This document shows, piece after piece, positions 7,828 to 15,604 of a stretch of DNA of 24,851 bases (positions within the stretch are counted from its first letter, which is position 1; every line of letters starts with the position of its first letter). The stretch is from an uncultured Rhizobiaceae group bacterium (lineage in GTDB: Bacteria > Pseudomonadota > Alphaproteobacteria > Rhizobiales > Rhizobiaceae). The position numbers and the translations under genes were made by a program. Below the pieces are notes generated by a model. It was not told the DNA's origin, searched no databases, and saw only the letters and a program-made list of their open reading frames with translations. The DNA is taken from NCBI GenBank assembly GCA_937944075.1, contig CALDZZ010000164.1:1-24851 (forward strand). The letters are read 5' to 3'.

Positions 7828-8462
7828 AACAGCAACTTAAATCCACAACAACAAGTCTTTGTGTTGTAACAGCTTTGGCTTTTGCAGCATTTATGAATAC
7901 GGCTGCGCATGCAACTGCCATTCAAAAGATCGAAAAGGGAACTGCAACGCCAAAGGGCATTCAATTGCTGGCGCAGGCAAACCCGGTCTCGACCCGCAAG
8001 ATATACGTTGTTGAACAGTCACTTCCCGATTTTCTGAGACAGGCTGCCCGTCGAAACGGCTATGAGATTACAATGTCGTCTCGTGTTCGCGGGAACCTGA
8101 AGAACAAGTCTTTGCCAACCGACATCAAGGGTATACTCACCCAACTTGCCCCGCAGTTTGATCTCAAATGGCATTTTCAACAAAAGCAGGTTTACGTTTC
8201 TGTAGGCTCCGAGAACACAACGCGAATGATCTTTTTGGGTAAAACCAAAATGTCAGATCTTGAAAGCGCCCTGGAAGGTGCCGGCCTAAGTTCTCCATCC
8301 TACCAGCTCAACTATGTAGAAGACAGTAATTCGGTAATTATCAACGGACCAGCAAGTTATATTGCCAGCGTTGAACTACTGGCAGAGTCTTTGGGCAAGA
8401 ACAAGAAAGCCAAGCGTGACAGCCTCAAAGTGATCCGTTTTGGCACAGTAAAGAACAATTAA
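7824..8462 (+). CDS. sctC: T3SS secretin N-terminal piece (N0-N1 domains), RhcC1/NolW-like SctC fragment
   Basis: A 212-residue protein with a signal peptide (cleavage likely after TAAHATA, about residue 32). It continues with the N0-type domain (IYVVEQSLPDFLRQAARRNG, about 53-120) and an N1 domain ending in NSVIINGPASYIASVELL. These are the periplasmic ring domains of T3SS outer-membrane secretins. The large N3 and beta-barrel part is absent, so it cannot form the pore. Rhizobial T3SSs encode the secretin as two genes, RhcC1 and RhcC2, and this matches RhcC1 in size and domain content; RhcC2 must lie elsewhere. It is translationally coupled to the regulator. The symbol sctC applies to the N-terminal half only. 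Confidence 0.82.
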   Translation: MKQQLKSTTTSLCVVTALAFAAFMNTAAHATAIQKIEKGTATPKGIQLLAQANPVSTRKIYVVEQSLPDFLRQAARRNGYEITMSSRVRGNLKNKSLPTDIKGILTQLAPQFDLKWHFQQKQVYVSVGSENTTRMIFLGKTKMSDLESALEGAGLSSPSYQLNYVEDSNSVIINGPASYIASVELLAESLGKNKKAKRDSLKVIRFGTVKNN

Positions 8463-8463
8463 C

Positions 8464-8550
8464 GTAAAATTCTACGTAATTTTCCTTAGGGCATTACGCA
8501 GAATCTGGAAAAAGACAACGTAGGGAATGTGGTAAAACACACACACCTAC
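8464..8550 (+). promoter_or_regulatory. Operator-like repeats before the first needle-like gene
   Basis: The 116-base gap after the secretin piece contains AAAATT-CTACGT-AATTTT (8466-8483), an almost perfect dyad, and a second dyad GTAGG (8520-8524) / CCTAC (8546-8550) with TGTG/CACA inside it. Both include the CTACGT/CCTAC element also found at 7019 and 23706-23715. A promoter and regulator site for the following gene is likely by position only. Confidence 0.35.
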
Positions 8551-8578
8551 ATACGATTAAAACGTGGAGTACATAGAC

Positions 8579-8767
8579 ATGAATGCATCAAGTATCGAGT
8601 CACTGGCATCGTCAAGCAACAGCTCAAAAACACAAGCCAGCAATGGCAAGGGTAATGAGAAACTGTCTGAAGCTTTTGAATATGCCATCAAGGGTGCAAC
8701 ACAGACCTTGACCATCACAACCAAAAAGGGTGCTGATCTGTACGCCTTGAAACAGCGTCCACAATAA
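8579..8767 (+). CDS. Small T3SS needle/pilin-like protein, copy 1
   Basis: A 62-residue protein starting at the ATG at 8579, nine bases after GGAG. The N-terminus is rich in Ser, Asn and Gly, as in secreted T3SS substrates. The C-terminal half, with LSEAFEYAIKGATQTL then TKKGADLYALKQ, matches the two 60-residue proteins at 22089 and 23428 and shares the pattern L-S/T-x-x-F-D/E-x-A-I with the C-terminus of the inner rod protein SctI. It lies directly before sctD. As I recall it, the rhizobial pilin gene nopA also sits just before the sctD homolog y4yQ, so this is a good candidate for the needle subunit (SctF/NopA type). The identification rests on size, position and the shared signature, not on clear family similarity. 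Confidence 0.68.
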   Translation: MNASSIESLASSSNSSKTQASNGKGNEKLSEAFEYAIKGATQTLTITTKKGADLYALKQRPQ

Positions 8768-8835
8768 GACGCTCAAAAGCGAATATTTCTGCAGCCTGTA
8801 TTGTTTTATAAGTATCGAGTTGAAACGAGTTAATA

Positions 8836-9849
8836 ATGAGCATGGAAAATTTCATCAATTCTGGCATTTCAAGAATGGAATCCGCCAAGGCGATTGACGC
8901 CAAAGGATACCTTTCCAATGCCAATGATACCTTGAAGTATGCTGGCCATTACATGCTGGAAGTGCTGAATGGCGCCCATGCAGGCTCATCTCACTTGCAG
9001 AAATCAGGTACAATCACACTTGGCAGCTCGGCAGACAACGACCTGGTTTTATATGCATCCAGAATTGCACCCAACCATGTTGAACTCGCTCTACAGTCAG
9101 GCCTGAATTCAAAAATTCTGGTTAAGCCGGTTGATGCACCTGTAACCCTGGAAGATGGTTCCATTGTCGAAGTGGGTCAGCAGGCTGAGGTTGCAACAGG
9201 TGAAGTCATCACCTTTGGCGACACTGAGATTTGCCTGACACGCATCGCAGATCCAAAATCATTTGTTAAACCAGGCATCCGCATCTTTGCTTTCATTTGC
9301 CTGATTGCGATGATCCCCCTCGTCTTCAGCATCGCCAGCGGATTTGTTGGCACGGTAGCAGAAGCAGGATCGCGTGTGGCAAGCACCGTTACCAGTACAG
9401 TAGTACGCACTTCAGACCAGTTGCTTGGCAAGGTTTCCACCTCCACAGAGCAAAATCACAATGAAGCCTTTGCCTGGACAGTTCGCGTCAAGCTGGAAGA
9501 CCTCCAGTTGAACCACAAGTTGCGTACTGTCAAAACAGCAGACGGATCTATCAGGGTTTCAGGCAATATTTCCGACAAGGAATTGCCGCGCTGGACAAGC
9601 TTCCTGCAGTGGTATGACTCTACTTCAAATTTCCCGCCACTCATCCGCGACGTCAGCCGCGATAACGTCAGCACAGACCTGCCGCAGATCAAATCTGTAT
9701 GGCTGGACGACAACCCGTCAGTGTTCTTCAAGGATGGCACAGTCGGCAATATTGGCAGCAGCATCAAGGCCGGTTGGAAAATCGTCAGCATTGATGAAAC
9801 CAACGTCATGATCGAGCGTGACGGCTCAGTCATTTCACTGACTTATTAA
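8836..9849 (+). CDS. sctD: T3SS inner-membrane ring protein SctD (YscD family)
   Basis: A 337-residue protein with an N-terminal FHA-like domain (about 38-135: TLGSSADNDLVLYASRIA then PNHVEL), one membrane helix (about 148-172) and a periplasmic part ending in ring-building-motif-like segments. This is the SctD plan: the outer of the two inner-membrane rings, cytoplasmic FHA domain facing the sorting platform. The length is in the usual range for the shorter family members. It follows the needle-like gene with a 68-base gap and is followed by a sigma-54 promoter and the sctV block. The ribosome site is weak; an ATG two codons later is possible. Confidence 0.88.
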   Translation: MSMENFINSGISRMESAKAIDAKGYLSNANDTLKYAGHYMLEVLNGAHAGSSHLQKSGTITLGSSADNDLVLYASRIAPNHVELALQSGLNSKILVKPVDAPVTLEDGSIVEVGQQAEVATGEVITFGDTEICLTRIADPKSFVKPGIRIFAFICLIAMIPLVFSIASGFVGTVAEAGSRVASTVTSTVVRTSDQLLGKVSTSTEQNHNEAFAWTVRVKLEDLQLNHKLRTVKTADGSIRVSGNISDKELPRWTSFLQWYDSTSNFPPLIRDVSRDNVSTDLPQIKSVWLDDNPSVFFKDGTVGNIGSSIKAGWKIVSIDETNVMIERDGSVISLTY

Positions 9850-9926
9850 CCACACCATTTAAGACTTCCCAGAGAGTTTCCGGGTAGTGTCATGAGGTAT
9901 TGGCAGCATTCCTCGTGAATTCAAAC

Positions 9927-9942
9927 TGGCACAAAAATTGCT
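9927..9942 (+). promoter_or_regulatory. Sigma-54 (RpoN) promoter
   Basis: TGGCAC-AAAAA-TTGCT matches the sigma-54 consensus TGGCAC-N5-TTGCW at every conserved base, with the GG and GC ten bases apart as required. Transcription would start near 9953, about 30 bases before the 139-residue protein at 9985, so it should drive that gene, the TPR gene and sctV. An enhancer-binding activator is needed and none is encoded in the window. Confidence 0.72.
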
Positions 9943-9984
9943 CCATTATTCAATAACAGAATAACTGTATTCAAAGAGTGATAT

Positions 9985-10404
9985 ATGTCCCGTATTGATA
10001 CACGAAATAATACCGCGATTACCCAACCCCCCATTCAAGGTGGCATTGAGGGTAAGTCAAAGCTCAATGATGCAGCAACGCCTCAGGCGGTAAAACGTTT
10101 TTCCAACATCCGTTCCAAGTTTTCAGATGCAAAAAACCTGATTACCAAGACCAGGAAAAACAAGAAGCTTGTATCGGCAAGTGACATTGAAGAAACAGAT
10201 CTGCAACCGCTTTCAGGAAAGAACCGCGACCAGATGATGGGCGAGTTGTCTCGCATCCTTGTAGCAATTGATACGTATGAAGACGCAAGGGGTGAGGATG
10301 AAACCTCTCAACTTTGCAAGATGATGTTAGGCGAGCACGTTCGACGCCTTTCACTGGTTTCAGGAACCGAGGTCGTTTCAGACGGCCTGAAAGGCAGTGC
10401 ATAA
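9985..10404 (+). CDS. Unknown T3SS-associated protein (139 aa)
   Basis: Not recognised as a named family. The first half is basic and polar (Lys/Arg/Asn-rich, probably disordered). The second half (about 75-130) is predicted helical, with MMGELSRILVAIDTYEDAR and then TSQLCKMMLGEHVRRLSL suggesting a helical hairpin. It has no signal peptide or membrane segment, so it is cytoplasmic or a secreted substrate. It lies behind the sigma-54 promoter and directly before the TPR protein and sctV. By position and shape it could be a small chaperone, for example a YscE-like partner of the TPR protein for the needle subunit, but this is a guess. Confidence 0.78.
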   Translation: MSRIDTRNNTAITQPPIQGGIEGKSKLNDAATPQAVKRFSNIRSKFSDAKNLITKTRKNKKLVSASDIEETDLQPLSGKNRDQMMGELSRILVAIDTYEDARGEDETSQLCKMMLGEHVRRLSLVSGTEVVSDGLKGSA

Positions 10405-10405
10405 C

Positions 10406-11077
10406 ATGGCTCTCAAACACTTTGCTTCACAAATCCAGAACAAGCAGGCACCACAGGTATCGGACCCAAAAGTGCCAACCAGTTCTCTTCCCCATGCAGG
10501 AAACACAACCGGCAAGCAGGCTGCATCGGCACAAGCGACGCCGACTGAACCGGGATTGAAACCGGTATCACGTCTGGCAAAACTTGAAGCCATGAAAGTA
10601 AACGCGGTCGGCAAACCATCGCCACAGGCTGCAAAGGCAGCACCAGCCGGCATTTTGAAACCCCAGGAAGCTGTCAGTGCCCAGGCAAATGCTTACAGTG
10701 ATGATGGTGCAAACCCCACCTTGCAGGAAATTCCGCTGACCTGGACAGATCAGCAAATGCTTTGTGCGCTTTCTGCAATGCAGATACGATACGGACGTCC
10801 GAATGAGGCAATCCCGTATCTGATGATGATCAGAAAGATCAATCCAAAGAACCTGGAGTGTTGCAGACTGCTCGCCCTCGCCTTCATGCGTTTGCAGCGC
10901 TGGCATGAAGCAGATGCGATGATCGCAGAATATGAATACCTGCAACAATCCACGCAATCGAGCGCAATGGACGGCGTGATAATGCTTTATCGCAGCCTCG
11001 TTGCCTTCAAGACCAATCGAATAACAGATGCCAAAAACTGGTTTGGCAAGTTCCGTTCACTAAACAAGGTAACCTGA
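10406..11077 (+). CDS. T3SS TPR protein, y4yS/YscG-like chaperone candidate
   Basis: A 223-residue protein in two parts. Residues 1-100 are low-complexity, rich in Ala, Gln, Lys and Pro. Residues 110-223 are TPR-like helices (ALSAMQIRYGRPNEAIPYL, then NPKNLECCRLLALAFMRLQRW). Rhizobial T3SSs carry a TPR gene (y4yS) next to rhcV, and TPR proteins of this size act as chaperones for needle or translocon subunits. It follows the unknown gene with a one-base gap and ends one base before sctV, so the three form one transcript. The frame also opens at a GTG at 10397 overlapping the previous gene, but the ATG at 10406 has better spacing from GAAAGG at 10389-10394. Confidence 0.75.
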   Translation: MALKHFASQIQNKQAPQVSDPKVPTSSLPHAGNTTGKQAASAQATPTEPGLKPVSRLAKLEAMKVNAVGKPSPQAAKAAPAGILKPQEAVSAQANAYSDDGANPTLQEIPLTWTDQQMLCALSAMQIRYGRPNEAIPYLMMIRKINPKNLECCRLLALAFMRLQRWHEADAMIAEYEYLQQSTQSSAMDGVIMLYRSLVAFKTNRITDAKNWFGKFRSLNKVT

Positions 11078-11078
11078 C

Positions 11079-13181
11079 ATGAAATTGCTTAGTCTCTTCA
11101 AGGGTCGTCAAGACCTGGCCTTGGTCGCAATGCTGATGATGATTGTTTTGGTGATGATCATTCCATTGCCGACAATCCTGATCGATTCCCTTATCGTCCT
11201 GAACATCGCGCTTACAGTGATGATTTTGATGGTTGCCGTCTATTTGCAACGCCCGGATGACTTTTCAGTTTTTCCGGCTGTTATCCTGATTGCAACCACC
11301 TTCAGGCTGGCTGTATCCGTTTCCACAACACGCATGATTTTGTCTGAGGCAGATGCCGGTGACATTGTTGAAACATTTGGCACATTCGTGACCGCAGGCA
11401 GCGTTGCCGTGGGTCTGGTTATCTTCCTGATCATTACAACTGTTCAGTTTGTAGTGATTACAAAGGGTTCGGAACGGGTTGCAGAAGTTGCAGCGCGCTT
11501 TACACTTGATGCCCTGCCCGGGCGACAAATGAGCATCGACGCGGAACTTCGCGCAGGGGACATTACCTCTGAAGAGGCTGCAAAGCGTCGTCGCAAGCTT
11601 GAAAAGGAAAACCAGTTTTTTGGTGCCATGGATGGCTCCATGAAATTTGTGAAGGGTGATGCCATTGCCGGTCTTATCATCATTGCAATCAACCTGGTTG
11701 GCGGTATTTCAATCGGCATTCTGAACGAAGGCATGAGTGCTGCAGAAGCTGGTTCGGTGTATTCAAGACTGACAGTTGGTGATGGTCTGGTTGCACAGCT
11801 ACCAGCACTGATCATGGCAATCTGTGCCGGTACAATCATCACGCGCGTTACGACCGAAACCGAACAGGATCTGGGTTCTGACATCTCGGAACAATTGGTA
11901 GGCAAATCAAAGTCGCTGTATGTCGGCGCGGTTCTGATCGCCCTGATCGGCGTAATTCCTGGCTTCCCAACCATGCTGTTTTGGGGAATGGCTCTTATCT
12001 TTGCAGGAAGTGCATTCCTGATAAGCAAACGCGAAGCGCTTGTATTGGAAGAAGAGGAACTTGCAGCTGAAAACGCAGCAAACGGTGTTCCTGTATCCAA
12101 GGAAGAGGCAGAGAAAAACATCAAGGTTTCCGATAATGATGTTTTCAAGATTTCAGCCGGATCAGATGTCTATCGCGAGTTCAACCGTTCAGAGTTTATC
12201 ACAGCCCGTGAACAGGCACTTGATCGCGGATATCGCAGAACCGGTATTGATCTGCCTGTCTTTGGGGTGTCTGAGGATAAAACACTTGAATCAAGCAAGA
12301 TTGTACTAACACTCGACAATGTCTCTGTCTTTAGTGCAGAAATTCCAACAGCGGTAAAGGTTGCAATTTGTGATCCGGACATTCTTGAATTGAACGGACT
12401 TCCGGTGATTGCAGTTGAAGACCACTGGCCTTTGCGTTCAGCTTACTGGATTGACGAAGCAAACGAGACCATTTTGACTGATGCAGGCATTGAAGTCATT
12501 GGCATGGGCGAGCTACTTGCCCGCCTTGGCTCTCACTATCTCATCACAAAAGTCTCGCGCATTCTGGGCTACAAGGCTGTTCAGGAAATCATCAAGGATC
12601 TTGCAAAGGAACATGATCAGTTGGCAACGCAGGTTTCCCAAACGTTGTCACCTGTCCAGATGTTGAACGTATTGCGAAATCTGCTGGATGATGGTGTCCC
12701 GCTTTTACCACGCAGAATTCTGTTTGAAGCACTTCTTGAAGGTACGCTTTCAGGCGGTAGTGCAGCAAACCTTGCCGAACAGGCACGCTTTGCCCTCGCC
12801 CGCCAGGTTTGTGCAAACTACGCAGACGAAAACAGACTGATTGCCGGCTACGTAATTGAACCCGAAATGGAGGCGGAAATCGCCAACAGCATCAATTACC
12901 AGCAGGAAGACAATAATTTCCATCCGTCTGCCTATTTGTCTGATGCATTATTGAAGGATATTGCAGAACGTCACCAAATTGAGGAGCTGAATGCAAAACC
13001 ACCGGTTATCTTGACCAAAACGGAGCTTAGACGCCCATTATCGCAGTATTTGAAAGCACATAACCTTGCTTTTCATGTTGTTGCATTCCGGGAATTGTCT
13101 GGTGAATTTAATTTCAATCCGATTGGTACGATTGGCACGGAATTTGCATCTCAGATTAATAATATGGAAGCCGCCGAGTAA
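11079..13181 (+). CDS. sctV: T3SS export gate protein SctV (LcrD/FlhA family)
   Basis: A 700-residue protein, normal for the family (about 690-710). The N-terminal half has about eight membrane helices and the strongly conserved stretches FSVFPAVILIATTFRLAVSV, RFTLDALPGRQMSIDAEL and FFGAMDGSMKFVKGDAIAG. The C-terminal half (from about 350) is the cytoplasmic domain that forms the nonameric ring receiving substrate-chaperone complexes. SctV couples proton motive force to secretion. It is the last gene of the sigma-54-driven block; a 151-base gap follows before the sctI operon. Confidence 0.97.
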   Translation: MKLLSLFKGRQDLALVAMLMMIVLVMIIPLPTILIDSLIVLNIALTVMILMVAVYLQRPDDFSVFPAVILIATTFRLAVSVSTTRMILSEADAGDIVETFGTFVTAGSVAVGLVIFLIITTVQFVVITKGSERVAEVAARFTLDALPGRQMSIDAELRAGDITSEEAAKRRRKLEKENQFFGAMDGSMKFVKGDAIAGLIIIAINLVGGISIGILNEGMSAAEAGSVYSRLTVGDGLVAQLPALIMAICAGTIITRVTTETEQDLGSDISEQLVGKSKSLYVGAVLIALIGVIPGFPTMLFWGMALIFAGSAFLISKREALVLEEEELAAENAANGVPVSKEEAEKNIKVSDNDVFKISAGSDVYREFNRSEFITAREQALDRGYRRTGIDLPVFGVSEDKTLESSKIVLTLDNVSVFSAEIPTAVKVAICDPDILELNGLPVIAVEDHWPLRSAYWIDEANETILTDAGIEVIGMGELLARLGSHYLITKVSRILGYKAVQEIIKDLAKEHDQLATQVSQTLSPVQMLNVLRNLLDDGVPLLPRRILFEALLEGTLSGGSAANLAEQARFALARQVCANYADENRLIAGYVIEPEMEAEIANSINYQQEDNNFHPSAYLSDALLKDIAERHQIEELNAKPPVILTKTELRRPLSQYLKAHNLAFHVVAFRELSGEFNFNPIGTIGTEFASQINNMEAAE

Positions 13182-13202
13182 CATCAACGTGAAACCGCTA
13201 AA

Positions 13203-13309
13203 TACCGTGTAAGTAATTGAATTTAATAAATATTTTCATATTATACGGTAGTCATAAGTAGTATTTACTGTGTTACGCTAGGACAGAAAATGGTAAGGGT
13301 AAGGGTAAA
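13203..13309 (+). promoter_or_regulatory. Control region of the sctI-sctU operon
   Basis: The gap from 13182 to 13332 has no gene. A sigma-70-like pair TTGAAT (13217-13222) and TATTAT (13239-13244) with a 16-base spacer lies inside a wider inverted repeat TACCGT (13203-13208) / ACGGTA (13245-13250), whose halves are about four helical turns apart. Closer to the gene are three tandem hexamers GGTAAG, GGTAAG, GGTAAA (13292-13309). AGGAG precedes the ATG at 13333. The functions are inferred from position. Confidence 0.35.
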
Positions 13310-13332
13310 TTTAGTATCCTTAGGAGCAGAAA

Positions 13333-13662
13333 ATGGAAATTAATTCAGCCTCATCACCTCTCAATCTGGGTATCAACCAGACACAGGGCGATGCCTTCAG
13401 CAATATCAATGTTACTGGCAGAGGTGACTCTGGGGGTGCAACCGCAACAAGCACACTCGGCAATGAAACCATTACAGCATCACAGACAATTGGCGGCCCT
13501 CAACTGACAACGAACCTGCAAGATGCTGGAAATCCAGCACAGAATGTAGCAGCAGCCGGGCAGGATCAAGGTTCTGAAGCTGCCGAGACTGCATTTGCAT
13601 CTGTCTTCTTCTCATTGTTGCAAAACATCCTGAGTGAAGCACAGAGCAATTCAGGAGCATAA
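13333..13662 (+). CDS. Unknown small secreted-type T3SS protein (109 aa)
   Basis: A 109-residue protein without a recognised family. The first 80 residues are low-complexity and rich in Asn, Thr, Gly, Ala and Gln, with no cysteine. The last 30 contain a hydrophobic helix, TAFASVFFSLLQNILSEAQ. It is the first gene of the sctI-U operon, ten bases before sctI, with a good AGGAG site. Its C-terminus has a faint resemblance to that of SctI (F followed by a second aromatic pair and N at the same spacing), so it may be another axial component (rod or needle) or an early substrate. A dedicated chaperone is not evident. Confidence 0.72.
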   Translation: MEINSASSPLNLGINQTQGDAFSNINVTGRGDSGGATATSTLGNETITASQTIGGPQLTTNLQDAGNPAQNVAAAGQDQGSEAAETAFASVFFSLLQNILSEAQSNSGA

Positions 13663-13671
13663 GGAAAGCAT

Positions 13672-14151
13672 ATGACTATCGCACCAGTAGGCGCAGTTGG
13701 CGCTGACCCATCACAAGCCCTGAAACAGGTTGCCCAGGCAGCAGAACAGCAAGCTTCTAAAGCCGAAGCTTCCGCATCCGGCAGCAACAACCTTTCAATC
13801 GGCAACTCGATTCCGGCTTCTGCTGAAGTCTCTGCACAAACATCCAACGCACCAACTCAGCCAGGTTTTGTAACCTCAGTTTTGGATGGTGTGTATACGC
13901 AAATCGACAAACTGTCCTCACAAGTACCAACAACAGCGTCCGATATTTCTCCTATTGATGCTTTGAAAAACGACATGTCTTCACAAGTGGAAAGCCTTAA
14001 TCCTTCAGCTGATGGTGGTTTGAAACCGGAAGGTGACACAAAGGTGGAAGCACTTTCAAAGACATTTGACCATGCAATCTTCATGGCAATGGTAAACCAG
14101 GTGGTTAGTGGTGTGTCAGACACATCGAGGACACTAATCAGACAATCGTAA
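13672..14151 (+). CDS. sctI: T3SS inner rod protein SctI (NolB/NopB-like)
   Basis: A 159-residue protein, close to rhizobial NolB/NopB in length. Most of it is Ser/Ala/Gln-rich and probably flexible. The C-terminal helix, FDHAIFMAMVNQVVSGVSDT then SRTLIRQ, has the form of SctI/YscI rod proteins, whose C-terminus lines the channel at the base of the needle. It sits immediately before sctJ, as nolB does before rhcJ in rhizobia. AAGGAAA precedes the ATG. The pattern L-S-x-T-F-D-x-A-I in this helix is shared with the three small needle-like proteins of this window. Confidence 0.78.
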   Translation: MTIAPVGAVGADPSQALKQVAQAAEQQASKAEASASGSNNLSIGNSIPASAEVSAQTSNAPTQPGFVTSVLDGVYTQIDKLSSQVPTTASDISPIDALKNDMSSQVESLNPSADGGLKPEGDTKVEALSKTFDHAIFMAMVNQVVSGVSDTSRTLIRQS

Positions 14152-14211
14152 CACAAGTTAAACAAGACTAAACAAATCTAACGCTTTCAGATGTATTGAG
14201 TGGAAAAGCAA

Positions 14212-14985
14212 ATGAACAAGAAGACCGAAACAACATCTACCAGGAAATACGCAAACCTTGGCATCGTCATGGCTGCAACACTGTTTCTTGCAGGTTGCCA
14301 GTCAGAACTCTATTCCAACCTTCCAGAACGTGAAGTCAATGAAATGATTTCAGTGCTTGCGATAAACGGAATTGATGCTTCTCGTTCATCGGATGGCAAG
14401 GGAAACTTTTCCATAAGCGTTGATCGGGGCGACTTCAGCGTTGCCATTGCAACACTTTCTGAAAAAGGCCTGCCGCGCGAGCAGTTCGGTTCATTGGGCA
14501 AAATTTTCAACTCTGAAAAACTGGTTTCAACTCCCTTTGAAGAGCGCGCACGCTTCATGCATGCGTTGAATGAGGAATTGTCAAATTCAATTACCCGCAT
14601 CAATGGCGTGGTCTCTGCACGGGTTCATCTCATGGTGCCTGAAGACAGCCCTTTTGAAGAAACCAAGACGCCGCCACGTGCTTCGGTATTCATTTACCAG
14701 GAAGCCGGTGTGGACTTGCGTCCGCAGATTCCGACAATCAAGAACCTGATCGTGAACAGCCTTGATAATCTTGAATACTCATTTGTGGAGGTTGCTCTTT
14801 TTGATGATAATACCTCCGCTACTGCCAGCAAGACAACAAGGTCTGTTGCCTCTCTGGGCGGTGGTCTTTGGAACGTCTTCCTGCTTGCGCTCTTGGGCAT
14901 CGGTGCTTGGTATGGCTTTAAACTGACAAGCGAAAGTTCATCAAAAAGAAACCGTCAGAAAACCCTAACAACAAAGGGCAAGTAA
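14212..14985 (+). CDS. sctJ: T3SS inner-membrane ring lipoprotein SctJ (YscJ/PrgK/RhcJ)
   Basis: A 257-residue lipoprotein. The signal peptide ends in the lipobox LAGC (Cys29). The two ring-building domains follow, with family-typical SNLPEREVNEMISVLAINGI, EKLVSTPFEERARFMHALNE, INGVVSARVHLMVPED and PRASVFIYQ. A C-terminal membrane helix (about 215-236) and a basic tail anchor the protein. SctJ forms the inner of the two inner-membrane rings. The frame extends to a GTG at 14200, but the ATG at 14212 with GGAAAAG upstream fits the lipoprotein signal better. It ends one base before sctK. Confidence 0.95.
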   Translation: MNKKTETTSTRKYANLGIVMAATLFLAGCQSELYSNLPEREVNEMISVLAINGIDASRSSDGKGNFSISVDRGDFSVAIATLSEKGLPREQFGSLGKIFNSEKLVSTPFEERARFMHALNEELSNSITRINGVVSARVHLMVPEDSPFEETKTPPRASVFIYQEAGVDLRPQIPTIKNLIVNSLDNLEYSFVEVALFDDNTSATASKTTRSVASLGGGLWNVFLLALLGIGAWYGFKLTSESSSKRNRQKTLTTKGK

Positions 14986-14986
14986 G

Positions 14987-15595
14987 ATGAGCAGATTCCT
15001 ACCCAAACGTGACGAAGTGAATCCGGAATGGTTCCAGCGCTGGGGCGAAACCTTTGGCGCGCCGGATCTGGCACTGGAAATGATGGCAAATGAACGCGTT
15101 TTCGAAGCAAGCCGTGACAGAATGCTGACTGCATTCGGAATTGATCTCAATGCCGATCTCAAACCTGAAGATGTGATGGCATCAAGTGCCTACGGCAATG
15201 ACAGGGATCGCCTGTCTCGTATCTGTGGCATGGTCATGCATGGCAATTTCCTGCGCACTCGCACATCCAATTCGGACTTTCAGATTCTATCCGGCGTTTT
15301 CCCGGTTGAGGATTTGAAAATAGCAATTTCCCTACACCACCTGCACCCGCAAGAGTCCGAGTTCAAGGCAGATATGGACATGATCTCCACACTCATCGAA
15401 CGCTCTGGCAAGGCTTGTATTCACAGTTGGAAAACAACGCTTGATGAACAGGCAGGCATGCGGATTTACGTGATGGAGACAAACGAGGAAAAGGAAGAAG
15501 AGATTATGCACAGCGTCGATGCGGTATCGGCACGTGCAATCGTCAATGCAGTCAGCATTGCACTCAACAATGAAACTTCTTCCATAGCGGCATAA
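14987..15595 (+). CDS. sctK: T3SS sorting-platform protein SctK (NolU-like)
   Basis: A 202-residue cytoplasmic protein between sctJ and sctL, the place of nolU in rhizobia, and of similar length. SctK proteins are poorly conserved; visible features are an N-terminal NPEWFQRW and a middle part (about 70-110) with RICGMVMHGNFLRTR. SctK links the cytoplasmic domain of SctD to SctQ in the sorting platform. Assignment rests mainly on position and length. It contains no signal or membrane segment. Confidence 0.8.
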   Translation: MSRFLPKRDEVNPEWFQRWGETFGAPDLALEMMANERVFEASRDRMLTAFGIDLNADLKPEDVMASSAYGNDRDRLSRICGMVMHGNFLRTRTSNSDFQILSGVFPVEDLKIAISLHHLHPQESEFKADMDMISTLIERSGKACIHSWKTTLDEQAGMRIYVMETNEEKEEEIMHSVDAVSARAIVNAVSIALNNETSSIAA

Positions 15596-15604
15596 GGCAT
15601 AATC

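Noticed and set aside
11444..12148. A 234-codon minus-strand frame inside sctV
   Set aside because: It is a shadow of the strongly conserved sctV coding sequence.
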